From Elephas maximus indicus (lineage: Eukaryota; Chordata; Mammalia; Proboscidea; Elephantidae): 64,000 bases of DNA. The DNA lies in the NCBI RefSeq assembly GCF_024166365.1, contig NC_064819.1, positions 110,776,293 to 110,840,292 on the forward strand, written 5' to 3'. The translations under genes were made by a program, and so were the position numbers. Shown here piece after piece: positions 34,013 to 44,605 of this stretch (the stretch's first letter is position 1; each line of letters opens with the position of its first letter). Under the pieces are notes generated by a model. That model was not told the DNA's origin and did not search any database. It worked only from the letters and a program-made list of their open reading frames with translations.

Positions 34013-34287
34013 TAAATCTGTCAGACAGAAGTGTGAGAAAAAAAATTTTCTGATTATAAAGGTAATCCATGCTCATTACAGAAAAAAGATAATAAAAATC
34101 ATCTGTAATTCCACTATCAAAAGATAATTACATTAACATTCTTACTCCTTTTTCTACCCATACGTACATATTTTTTAAATTGGGATTATTACGTCTTTGT
34201 ATTCTGCTATTTTTCATCTCACATTACATAATTTATATACATGAAATTTAAGCATATTTACAGAAGACTATCAATGGATTTTTTAAC
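34013..34287. other. AT-rich old sequence
   Basis: The phrase 'ataaaggtaatccatgctcattac' (here only partly conserved) suggests a piece of an old LINE, but I cannot assign it. This is the target area for the SINE cluster. Confidence 0.35.
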
Positions 34288-34299
34288 ACTGAGGTATTA

Positions 34300-34456
34300 A
34301 AAAAAACCTTTGCTGTCCACTGCATTCCAACTCATAGCAATGCTATAAGACAGAGTAGAACTGTCCCATAGAGTTTCCAAGGAGCAGCTGGTAGATTCCA
34401 ACTGCCGACCTTTTGGTTAGCAACCATAGCTCTTAACCACTGGCCACCAGGGCTCC
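34300..34456 (-). mobile_element. SINE cluster copy 1, short variant
   Basis: Complete reverse SINE flanked by actgaggtatta (34288-34299) and actcaggtatta (34457-34468). Confidence 0.92.
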
Positions 34457-34468
34457 ACTCAGGTATTA

Positions 34469-34535
34469 AACCAAAACCAAAACGAAACCTGTAGCTCATT
34501 AAGCTAAGAGCTACCACTGCTCCACTGGGGCTCCT
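34469..34535 (-). mobile_element. SINE cluster copy 2, internally deleted
   Basis: Only the tail ('aaccaaaaccaaaacgaaac') and the 5' head ('taagagctaccactgctcca', 'ggggctcc') remain; the body is missing. It is bounded by ctcaggtatta on both sides (34458-34468 and 34536-34546). Confidence 0.82.
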
Positions 34536-34546
34536 CTCAGGTATTA

Positions 34547-34718
34547 AACCAAAATCAAAACAAAACCTGTTGCTGTTGAGTCAATTCCGACTCATAGCAA
34601 CCCTACAGGACAGAGTAGAACCATCCCATAGAGTTTCCAAGGAGCACCTGGTGGATTCAAACTGCCAACTTTTTGGTTACCAGCCATAGGAATTAACCAC
34701 TATGCCACCATGGTTTCC
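34547..34718 (-). mobile_element. SINE cluster copy 3, short variant
   Basis: Complete reverse SINE flanked by ctcaggtatta at 34536-34546 and 34720-34730. Confidence 0.92.
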
Positions 34719-34876
34719 ACTCAGGTATTAGTTGATCTTATTTGTTTTTTACAAGATTCAAAGACATCTTAACTTATTGGTGAGCCAAATGACTTTTTAA
34801 AAGGCAAAGCATTACCAATATAGTTGAAGAAAAATCAGATAAAAGAATTAAAAAAAATGAAGAAACCCTAAGAATC

Positions 34877-35416
34877 ATGTGGGACTCTATCAAGAAGAAT
34901 AACTTGCATGTGATTGGAGTTCCAGAACAAGGAGGGATAGCAAAAAATACAGAGAGAATAGTTGAATATCTATTGGCAGAAAACTTCACTGACATCATGA
35001 AAGACGAAAGGATATCTATCCAAGATGCTCATCAAACCCCATATAAGACTGATCCAAAAAGAAAATCACCAAGACATATTATCATCAAACTTGCCAAAAC
35101 CAAAGATAAAGAGAAAATTTTAAAAGCAGCCAGGGATAAAAGAAAGGTCTCCTACAAAGGAGAATCAATAAGAATAAGTTCAGACTACTCAGCAGAAACC
35201 ATGCAGTCGAGAAGGCGATGGGATGACATATACAGAGCACTGAAGGAGAAAAACTGCCAGCCAAGGATCATTTATCCAGCAAAACTCTCTCTCAAATATG
35301 AAGGCGAAATTAAAACATTTACAGATAAACACAAGCTTAGAGAATTTGCAAAAACAAAACCAAAGCTACAAGAAATACTAAAGGAAACTGGTCAGAAAAT
35401 CAATAACTTCAGATAA
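34877..35416 (+). CDS. L1 copy A ORF1 C-terminal part (truncated element)
   Basis: 179 uninterrupted codons covering the RRM and C-terminal domains of the L1 ORF1 RNA chaperone, which coats L1 RNA in the cytoplasmic RNP. Landmarks are NNLHVIGVPEQGG at the RRM start, SPRHIIIKLAKTKDKEKIL, AARDKRKVSYKGESIRIS, and DYSAETMQSRRRW in the C-terminal domain. The start at 34877 is only the first Met left after truncation. The coiled coil and the normal initiation codon were never inserted. It is open to the natural stop, which is striking beside the broken ORF2. Expression is unlikely because the L1 promoter is missing. Confidence 0.85.
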   Translation: MWDSIKKNNLHVIGVPEQGGIAKNTERIVEYLLAENFTDIMKDERISIQDAHQTPYKTDPKRKSPRHIIIKLAKTKDKEKILKAARDKRKVSYKGESIRISSDYSAETMQSRRRWDDIYRALKEKNCQPRIIYPAKLSLKYEGEIKTFTDKHKLREFAKTKPKLQEILKETGQKINNFR

Positions 35417-35866
35417 CAACACAACACAAGGTCACAGAACAGAACATCCCGATATCAACTCAAATAAGGAAATGACAAAAACAAATTAAGATTAATTTTC
35501 AAAAGAAAAAAATGCTCAAAACAGAGAATCATTGAAGTCATTATGTAAAAGATCACAATAATCAAAAACAGGGACTAAATACAGGAGGCATAGAACTGCC
35601 ATATGGAGAGGGAAACAAGGTGATATACGACAATACAAGTTAGGTTTTTACTTAGAAAAATAGGGGTAAATATTAATGTAACCACAAAGAGGCCTAATAA
35701 TTCCATAACTCAAAAATAAAAACCAAGAAAAACATAACGACTCAGCAAACGTAAATTCAACTACTATGAAAAAGAGGAACACACAATTTACAAACAAAAA
35801 TGTCTCAGCACAAAAAAGTAAGTGAAAAAATGAAATTGTCAACAACACACACAAAAAGGCATCAAA

Positions 35867-38800
35867 ATGACAGCACTAAACTCATACTTATCTATAATTA
35901 CACTGAATGTAAATGGACTAAATGCACCAATAAAGAGACAAAGAGTCTCAGACTGGATAAAGAAACACGATCCGTCTATATGCTGCCTACAAGAGACACA
36001 CCTTAGACTTAGAGACACAAACAAATTAAAACTCAAAGGATGGAAAAAAATATATCGAGCAAACAAACAAAAAAAGAGCAGGAGTAGCAATATTAATTTC
36101 TGATGAAATAGACTTCAAAGTTAAATCCACCACAAAGGATAAAGAAGGACACTACATAATGATTAAAGGGACAATTGATCAGGAAGACATTCCATATTAA
36201 ATATTTATGCACCCAATGACAGGGCTGCAAGATACATAAAACAAACTTTAACAGAACTGAAAAGTGAGATAGACACCTCCACAATTATAGTAGGAGACTT
36301 CAACACACTACTTTCGGAGAAGGATAGGACTTCCAGTAAGAAGCTCGATAGAGACACAGAAGACCTAATTGCTACAATCAACCAACTTGACCTCATAGAC
36401 CTATACACAATACTGCACCCAACAGCTGCAAAGTATACTTTTTTTTCTAGTACACGTGGAACATTCTCTAGAATAGATCACATATTAGGTCATAAAACAA
36501 ACCTTTGCAGAATCCAAAACATTGAAATATTACAAAGCATCTTCTCAGACCACAAGGCCATAAAAGTGGAAATCAATAACAGAAAAATCAGGGAAAAGAA
36601 ATCAAATACTTGGAAACTGAACAATACCCTGCTCAAAAAAGACTGGGTTATAGAAGACATTAAGGAGGCAATAAAGAAATTCATAGAATACAATGAGAAT
36701 GAAAACACTTCCTATCAAAACCTCTGGGACACAGCAAAAGCAGTGCTCACAGGTCAATTTATATCGATAAATGCACACGTACAAAAAGAAGAAAGAGCCA
36801 AAATCAGAGAACTGTCCCTACAAATTGAACAAATAGAAAGGGAGCAACAAAAGAATCCATCAGGCACCAGAAGAAAACAAATAATAAAAATTAGAGCTGA
36901 ACTAAATGAATTAGAGAAGAGAAAAACAATTGAAAGAATCAACAAAGCCAAAAGCTGGTTCTCTGAAAAAATTACCAAAATTGGTAAACCATTGGCCAGA
37001 CTGACTAAAGAAATACAGGAAAGAAAACAACCCAAATAAGAGATGAGGTGGGCCATATCACAACAGACCCAACTGAAATTAAAAGAATCATATCAGATTA
37101 TTACAAAAAATTGTACTCTAACAAATTTGCAAACCTTGAAGAAATGGATGAATTCCTAGAAAAACACTACCTACCTAAACTAACACAATCAGAAGTAGAA
37201 CAAATACATAGGCCCATAACAAAAAAAGAGATTGAAAAGGTAATCAAAACACTCCCAACAAAAAAAAGCCCTGGCCCGGACGGCTTCACTGAAGAGTTCT
37301 ACCAAACTTTCAGAGAAGAGTTAACACCACTACTACTAAGGTATTTCAAAGCATAGAAAATGATGGACTACTACCTAACTCATTCTATGAAGCTACCATA
37401 TCCCTGATACCAAAACCAGGTAAAGACACCACACAAAAAAGAAAATTACAGACCTATATCCTTCGTGAACATAGATGCAAAAATCCTCAACAAAATTCTA
37501 GCCAATAGAATTCAACAACATATCAAAAAAATAATTCACCATGACCAAGTGGGATTTATACCAAGTTTGGTTTAATATTAGAAAAAACCATTAATGTAAT
37601 CCACCATATAAATAAAACAAAAGACAAAAACCACATGATCTTATCAATTGATGCAGAAAAGGCATTTGACAAAGTCCAACACCCATTCATCATAAAAACT
37701 CTCAGCAAAATAGGAATTGAAGGAAAATTCTTCAGCATAATAAAGGGTATCTATACAATTTTATACAAAGCCAACAGCCAACATCATTCTAAATGGGGAG
37801 AGCCTGAAAGCATTTCCCTTGAGAATGGGAACCAGACAAGGATGCCCTTTATCACCGCTCTTATTCAACATTGTACTAGAGGTCCTAGCTAAAGCAATTA
37901 GGCTAGACAAAGAAATAAAGGGCATCTGGATTGGCAAGGAAGAAGTAGAATTATCTCTATTTGCAGATGACATGATCTTATACAAAGAAAACCCTAAGGA
38001 ATCCTCCAGAAAACTACTGAAACTAATAGAAGAGTTCAGCAGAGTTTCAGGTTACAAGATAAACATACAAAAATCACTTGGATTCCTCTACAACAACAAA
38101 AACAACAACAAAGAGGAAATCACCAAATCAATACCATTCACAGTAGCCCCCAAGAAGATAAAAAATACTTAGGAAAAAATCTTACCAAAGATGTAAAAGA
38201 CCTATACAAAGAAAACTACAAAGTACTACTGCAAGAAACTAAAAGGGACCTACATAAGTGGAAAAACATACCTTGCTCATGGATAGGAAGACTTAACATA
38301 GTAAAAATGTCTATTCTACCAAAAGCCATCTATACATACAATGCACTTCTGATCCAAATTCCAATGAGGTTTTTTAAAGTGATGGAGAAACAAATCACCA
38401 ACTTCATATGGAAGGGAAAGAAGCCCCGGATAAGTAAAGCATTACTGAAAAAGAAGAAGAAAGTGGGAGGCCTAACTCTACCTGATTTTAGAACATATTA
38501 TACAGCCACAGTAGTCAAAACAGCCTGGTCCTGGTACAACAACAAGCACATAGACCAATGGAACAGAATTGAGAACCCAGATATAAATCCATCCACACAT
38601 GAGCAGCTGATATTTGACAAAGGCCCAGTGTCAGTTAAAAAGATAGTCTTTTTAACAAATGGTGCTGGCATAACTGGCTATCCATTTGCAAAAAAATGAA
38701 ACAGTACCCATACCTCACACCATGCACAAAAACTAACTCCAAGTGGATGAAAGACCTAAACATAAAGACTAAAACGATAAAGATCATGGAAGAAAAAATA

Positions 38801-39672
38801 GGGACAACGTTAGAAGCCCTAATACAAGGCATAAACAGAATACAAAACATTACTAAAAATGACGAAGAGAAACCAGATAACTGGGAGCTCCTAAAAATCA
38901 AACACCTATGCTCATCTAAAGACTTCACCAAAAGAGTAAAAAGACCACCTACGAACTGGGAAAAAATTTTCAGCTATGACATCTCTGACCAGTGCCTGAT
39001 CTCTAAAATCTATATCATTCTGTTAAAACTCAACCACAAAAAACCAACAACCCAATCAAAAAGTGGGCAAAGGATATGAACGTGCACTTCACTAAAGAAG
39101 ATATTCAGACAGCTAACAGACACGTGAGAAAATGCTCTCGATCATTAGCCGTTAGAGAAATGCAAATTAAAACTATGATGAGATTCCATCTCACTCCAAC
39201 AAGGCTGGCATTAATCCAAAAAACACAAAATAATAAATGTTGGAGGGGCTGCGGAGAGATTGGAACTCTTATACACTGCTGGTGGGAATGTAAAATGGTA
39301 CTACCACTTTGGAAATCTATCTGGTGTTTTCTTAAAAAGTTAGAAATAGAACTACCATACACCCCAGCAATCCCACTCCTCGGAATATACCCTAGAGAAA
39401 TAAGAGCCTTTACACGAACAGATATATGCACACCCATGTTTATTGCAGCACTGTTTACAATAGCAAAAAGCTGGAAGCAACCAAGGTGTCCATCAATAGA
39501 TGAATGGCTAAATAAATTATGGTACATTCACACAATGGAATACTACGCATCGATAAAGAACAGTGACGAATCTGTGAAACATTTCACAACATGGAGGAAC
39601 CTGAAAGGCATTATGCTGAGTGAAATTAGTCAGATGCAAAAGGACAAATACTGTATAAGACCACTATTATAA
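35867..39672 (+). pseudogene. L1 copy A ORF2 (endonuclease/reverse transcriptase), frameshifted
   Basis: All ORF2 regions are present in order but in several frames. The start is MTALNSYLSIITLNVNGLN at 35867, with endonuclease motif CCLQETHL. A frameshift in an A-run near 36075 and another near 36195 break the endonuclease, which resumes with VGDFNT and FSRIDHILGH. A break near 37040 precedes the RT fingers ([14 protein letters not shown]). A one-base loss near 37335, relative to L1 copy C, breaks the frame again. Motif A is [14 protein letters not shown] (about 37644), motif [15 protein letters not shown], and motif C FADDMILY (37960). The C-terminal zinc knuckle [18 protein letters not shown] lies near 39238-39291. 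The natural stop follows 39669. The catalytic residues I can see are intact; only the frames are broken. Confidence 0.92.
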
Positions 39673-40665
39673 GTTCTTGAGAAATGGTATTAACTGAGAA
39701 GAACACATTTTTTTGTGGTTACGCGATGGGGGAGGGAGGGAGGGAGGGTGGGAGAGGGTTATTTACTGATTAGTTAGTAGATGAAGGGAAGAACAACACT
39801 CAATACAGGGAAGGTCAGCTCAGCTGGACTGGACCAAAAGCAAAGAAGTTTCTGGGATAAACTGAATGCTTCAAAGGTCAGTGGAGCAAGGGCAGGGGTT
39901 TGGGGACTATGGCTTAAGGGGACTTCTAAGTCAATTGGCATAATAAACTCTATTATGAAAACATTCTGCATCCCACCTTGAACTGTGGCGTCTGGGGTCT
40001 TAAATGCTAACAAGCGGCCATCTAAGATGCATCAATTGATCTCAACCCACCTGGATCAAAGGAAAATGAAGAATACCAAGGTCACACGATAACTATGAGC
40101 CCGAGACAGAAAGGGCCACATGAACTAGAGACTTACATCATCCTGAGACCAGAAGAACTCGATGGTGCCCAGCCACAACCAGTGACTGCCCTGACAGGGA
40201 GCACAACAGAGAACCCCTGAGGGAGCAGGAGAACAGTGGGATGCAGACCCCAAATTCTCATAAAAAGACCAGACTTAATGGTCTGACTGAGACTAGAAGA
40301 ATCCTGGTGGTCATGGTCCCCAAACCTTCTGTTGGCTCAGGACAGGAACCATTCCCGAAGACTACTCATCAGACGTGGAAAGGACTGGACAATGGGTTGG
40401 AGAGAGATGCTGATGAAGAGTGAACTACTTGTATCAGGTGGACACTTGAGACTGTGTTGGCATCTCCTGTCTAGAGGGGAGATGGGAGGGTAGAGAGGGT
40501 TAGAAACTGGCAAAACGGTCACGAAAGGAGAGACTGGAAGAAGGGAGAGGGCTGACTCATTAGGGGGAGAATAATGGGAGTATGTAGTAAGGTGTATATA
40601 AGCTTATATGTGACAGACTGACTTGATTTGTAAACTTTCACTTAGAGCACAATAAAATTATTAAA
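39673..40665 (+). other. L1 copy A 3' UTR
   Basis: About 1 kb of non-coding sequence with a G-rich run (see separate entry), the phrase 'tctggggtcttaaatgctaa' shared with L1 copy C and the short derivative, and a terminal 'cacaataaaattattaaaaa'. Confidence 0.85.
39728..39757 (+). repeat. G-tract run in L1 3' UTR
   Basis: Six successive G3-5 tracts separated by one or two bases (for example gggagggagggagggtggga). This satisfies the usual G-quadruplex pattern on the sense strand. L1 3' UTRs are known to carry such tracts. Confidence 0.85.
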
Positions 40666-40881
40666 AAAAGGCAAAGCATTTTGTTTAAATAAGCAATTGC
40701 CCCTTCAATGCAAATGCAAACACGGCAATAAATGGGAAATCCATTGTCTGTTACGCCAGTTGTAATATTGTGACTCTACAGAGAACATCCACTAATGCTC
40801 ACAGCAGGAGAGGGCTCACTTAATATGTTGCACAGTTAAGATCACATATGGCTTTTCTTTAAATTTTCCTATCTGTAGATA

Positions 40882-41085
40882 CCCAAAACCCACTTCCGTC
40901 AAGTCAATTCTGACTCATAGAAACCCTATAGGACAGAGTAGAACTGCCCCAAAGGGTTTCCAAGGCCGTAAATCTTTACAGTAGCAGACTGCCACGTAAT
41001 TCTCCTGCGGAGCAGCTAGTGGGTTTGAACCCTCGACCTTTTGGTTAGCAGTATAATGTTTAACCCTACACCTCCAGGACTTCTC
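40882..41085 (-). mobile_element. AfroSINE-like SINE, long variant
   Basis: Reverse copy with 'gtaaatctttacagtagcag'. Target duplication atctgtagata at 40871-40881 and atctgcagata at 41086-41096 (one mismatch). Confidence 0.92.
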
Positions 41086-41284
41086 ATCTGCAGATAGTAC
41101 ACTCAAATTAATCTACATATGTTTTATATTTTGTTTTACATTTGGGTCAAGGGGGTGGGCAGATTTAGGGGGCAGAAAAGATAAATTACAGAATTGTGGG
41201 GTAGAAAAATAAGCCAATTTCAATGTTTCTTGTTTAAGAAAAATCATGAGGATAAAGATGAACTGTATGTTGTTCTAGCAACAC

Positions 41285-41510
41285 AGGGTAAGAAAAAACT
41301 TTGGTGCCAAATAGATCCAAGTTCAAATGCTGACTCTGCCACTTACCTACCTATGTGACCTTATGCACAATTATTTAAACTGTCTGAGCCTTGCTTTCCA
41401 TACTTGTAAAAATGGAGTAACACTTTCTCAAAGGGTTAGTGGAAGGATTAAATGACATAGTATGTGTGAAACATTAAAGCCTGATTGATGTTTAATTCAA
41501 GGGTGTTCAG
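41285..41510 (+). mobile_element. MIR SINE
   Basis: Ordered MIR landmarks in sense: 'tccaagttcaaatgctgact', 'ctgccacttacctacctatg', 'tgtgaccttatgcac', 'cttgtaaaaatggagtaa', then 'ggattaaatgacatagtatg'. Well supported. Confidence 0.85.
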
Positions 41511-41611
41511 TAAGCGTTAGTTTCCCACTCTACTCTCCCAAAACTAAGCCTCCTAAGTCTGAGAGCTCAGAATGAAGAAGTTCTGGCAGGGTCAGGGGGA
41601 GGATAATAATT

Positions 41612-41694
41612 ACATTATCATTGAGTCAATTTCAACTCACAGCGAACCTATAGGACGGAGTAGAGCTGCCCCATAGGGATTCCAAGGCTGTAAT
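41612..41694 (-). mobile_element. SINE, long variant, 3' half (split by RTE copy B)
   Basis: The reverse SINE runs from its tail through 'gtagagctgccccataggga' to 'ccaaggctgtaatc' and stops exactly where RTE copy B begins. Its missing half is at 44488-44605. Confidence 0.85.
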
Positions 41695-42062
41695 CATTAT
41701 GACTCCACACATCTGTCAGTTTCTCATACTGTGAGGGCTTGTGTGTTGCCGTGATGCTGGAAGTTATGCCGCTGGTATTTCAAATACCAGCAGGGTCACC
41801 CATTGTAGACAGGTTTCAGTTGAGCTTCCAGACTAAGACAGACAAGGAAGAAGGACCTGTCAGTCTACTTCTGAAGAAATTAGCCAGTGAAAACCTTATA
41901 AATACCCTGGAACATTGTGTGATACAGTGCCAAAAGATGGGCCTCTGAGGTTGGAAGTCACTGAAAATATGACTGGAGAAGAGCTGCCTTCTCAAAGTAG
42001 AGTCGACCTTAATGATATGAGCGGAGTCAAGCTTTTCATTTGCTGATGTGGCACGACTCAAA

Positions 42063-44360
42063 ATGAGAAGAAACAGCATTAAAAATCCCTTAACAATAGG
42101 AATGTGGAAGGCCTGAAGTATGAATCTAGGAAAATTAGGAGTCATCAAAAATGAAACGAAATGCGTAAACATTGATATTCTCAGCATTAATGAACTGAAA
42201 TGGACTGGTATTGGCCATTTTGAATCAATCATATAATCTACTATGTTGGGAATGATAAATTGAAGAGGGACGGTGTCACATTCATTGTCAAAAAGAACAT
42301 TTCAAGATCTATCCTCAAGTACAACACTGTCAGTGATTGGGTAATATCCATATGCCTACAAGGAAGACCCAGTTAATACAACTGTTATTCAAATTTACAC
42401 ACCAACCACTAGTGCCAAAAATGAGGAAAGTGAAAAATTTTTAGCAATTTTTGCAGCCTACAATTGATCAAACATACAACCAAGATGCATTGATGATTAC
42501 TGATGATAAGAATGGAAAAGTTGGAAACAAAGAAGGAGAAGCCAAAAAATGCAAACTTATTGCCATCGAGTCGATTCCAACTCATAATGACCCTATTGGA
42601 CAGAGTAGAACTGCCCCATAGGGTTTCCAAGGAGCGGCTGGTGAATTAGAACTGCCAACCTTTTGGTCAGCAGCTGTAGCTGTTAACCACTGTGCCACCA
42701 ACAGTAATTGAAAACACGTCCTTGGTGATAGAAACAATGCCAGAGATCACAAAATAGAATTTTGCAAGACCAGCAACCTCTTCATTGCAAATATCTTTTT
42801 TTTACTAATGTAAACAGTGACTATAAATATGGACCTTGCCAGAGGGTATACACAGGAATCAAGTTGACTATGAAAAGAGACAATGGAAAAACTCAATACC
42901 ATCAGTCACAACAAGGCCAGGGCTGACTGTGGAACAGACCATCAACTGCTCATATGCAAGTTCAAGTTGAAGCTGAAAAAGATTAGAACAAGTCCACAAG
43001 AGACAAAGAATGACCCTGAGTATATTCCACCTGAAGTTAGAGATCATCTCAAGAATAGATCTGACTCATTAAACACTAATGACCAAAGACTAAACGTGTT
43101 GTAGAATGACACCAAGGACATCATCCATGAAGAAAGCAAGAGGTCATTAAAAAGATAAGAAAGAAAGACAAGATCAAAGTAGATGTCAGAAGAGACTTTG
43201 AAACTTACTCTTGAACATTAAGTAGCTAAAGCAAAAGGAAGAAATATGAAGTAAAAGAACTGAACAGAAGATTTCCAAGGGTGACTTGAGAAGACAAAAT
43301 AAAGTATTACAATGAAATGTGCAAAGACCTGCAGTTAGAAAACCAAAAGGGAAGAACACACTCGCCATTTCTCAAGCTGAAAGAACTGAAGGAAAAACTT
43401 AACCCTTGAGTGGCAATGTTGAAGGATTCTACGGCGAAAATGTTAAATGACGCAGGAAGCATCAAAAGAAGATAGAAAGAATACAGAGTCACTCACTGTA
43501 CCAAAAAGAATTGGTTCACGTTCAACCATTTCAGGAGGCAGCATGTGATCAAGAACTGATGGTACCGAAGGAAGAAGACCAAGCTGCACTGAAGGTGTTG
43601 GTGAAAAACAAGGCTCCAGGAATTGACAGAATACCAAATGAGATGTTTCACCAAGTAGATGGAGCACTGCAAGCACTCATTGGTCTATGCCAAGAAATTT
43701 GGAAGACAGCTACCTGGCCAATGAACTGGAAGAGATCCATATTTGTGCCCATTCCAAAGAAAGGTAATCCAACAGAATATGGAAATTATCTAACAACATC
43801 ATTAATACCATACACAAGTGAAATTTTGCTGAAGATCATTCAAAAGCAGTTGCAGTAGTACATAAAAAGATTGAAGTTGTCAAGGATTTCATTTTACTTG
43901 GATCTACAATCAAGGCCTATGGAAGCAGGAGTCGAGAAATCAAATGATTCATTGTATTGGGCAATTCTGCTACAAAAGACTTCTTTAAAGTGTTAAAAAG
44001 CAAAGATGTCACTTTAAGGACTAAGATGCACCTGACCCAAGCCATAGTGTTCTCAATAGCCTCACAGGCATGAGAAAGCTGGACACTGAATAAAGAAGAT
44101 CAAAGAAGAATTTACGCCTTTGAATTATGGTGTTGGCAAAGAATATTGAATATACCATGGACTGCTAGAAGAACGAACCAATCTGTCTTGGAAAAAGTAC
44201 AGCCAGAATGCTCCTTGGAAGCAAGGATGATGAAACTTTGTCTCACATACTTTGGACATGTTTTCAGGAGGGACCAGTCCCTGGAGAAGGACATCATGCT
44301 TGGTAAAGTAGAGGGTCAGTGGAAAAAGAGGAAATCCCTCAAAGAGATGGATTGACATAC
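42063..44360 (+). pseudogene. RTE copy B ORF remnants
   Basis: Fragments follow the protein of copy A. Endonuclease pieces lie at about 42063-42540 with many stops. A linker piece at 42883-43104 leads to RT fingers at 43511-43858 (KNKAPGIDRIPNEMF, WKRSIFVPIPKKGN). After the deletion the C-terminal pieces (CSLEARMMKLCLTYFGHVF) lie at 44146-44355. Motifs A, B and YADD are gone. Copy B has more stops than copy A and is decayed further. Confidence 0.85.
42545..42702 (-). mobile_element. AfroSINE-like SINE, short variant
   Basis: Reverse copy inside the endonuclease part of RTE copy B ('attgccatcgagtcgattcc' to 'aaccactgtgccacca'). No clean target duplication recognised. Confidence 0.9.
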
Positions 44361-44487
44361 CGGCTGCAGCACTGGACTCAAGCATAACAATGATTGTGAG
44401 GATGACACAGGACCAGGCACTGTTTCCTTCTGTTGATGTACACAGGGTCGCTATGAGTTGGAACCAACTCTACCGCACCTACCAACA

Positions 44488-44605
44488 ACAATCTTTACAG
44501 AAGCCAAGTGCCACATTTTTCTCAGGCAGAGTAGCTGGTGAGCTCAAACCACTGACCTTTCACTTAGTGGCAGAGCGCTTAACCACCGTGCCACCAGGGC
44601 TCCTT
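44488..44605 (-). mobile_element. SINE, long variant, 5' half (split by RTE copy B)
   Basis: Resumes at 'aatctttacagaagcc', the exact continuation of the SINE half ending at 41694, and runs to the 5' head 'gtgccaccagggctcc'. Confidence 0.85.

Larger units (their letters stand above)
34814..40665 (+). mobile_element. L1 copy A, 5'-truncated LINE
   Basis: A 5.85-kb L1 that begins inside ORF1 and ends in an A-rich tail after an AATAAA-like signal near 40651. The perfect 15-bp target duplication aaaaggcaaagcatt lies at 34799-34813 and 40666-40680. The bottom-strand nick site reads TTTT/AA, the preferred L1 endonuclease site. It contains no nested SINE, so it is probably younger than L1 copy C. 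Confidence 0.95.
41695..44487 (+). mobile_element. RTE/BovB-like LINE copy B, internally deleted
   Basis: Leader from about 41695 with the shared 'gggcttgtgtgttgc', then endonuclease and RT fingers. It jumps at about 43860 to the C-terminal region and ends 'gcacctaccaacaaca'. A short-variant SINE is nested at 42545-42702. The internal deletion removes RT motifs A, B and C. It was inserted into a pre-existing SINE, with only about 4 bp (aatc) repeated at the junctions. Confidence 0.9.

Noticed and set aside
34288..34730. CRISPR-like pattern of four short direct repeats
   Set aside because: The 'spacers' are SINE copies and the repeats are target duplications in a mammalian genome.
39105..39527. 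140-codon minus-strand frame
   Set aside because: Antisense shadow of the L1 ORF2 C-terminal region.
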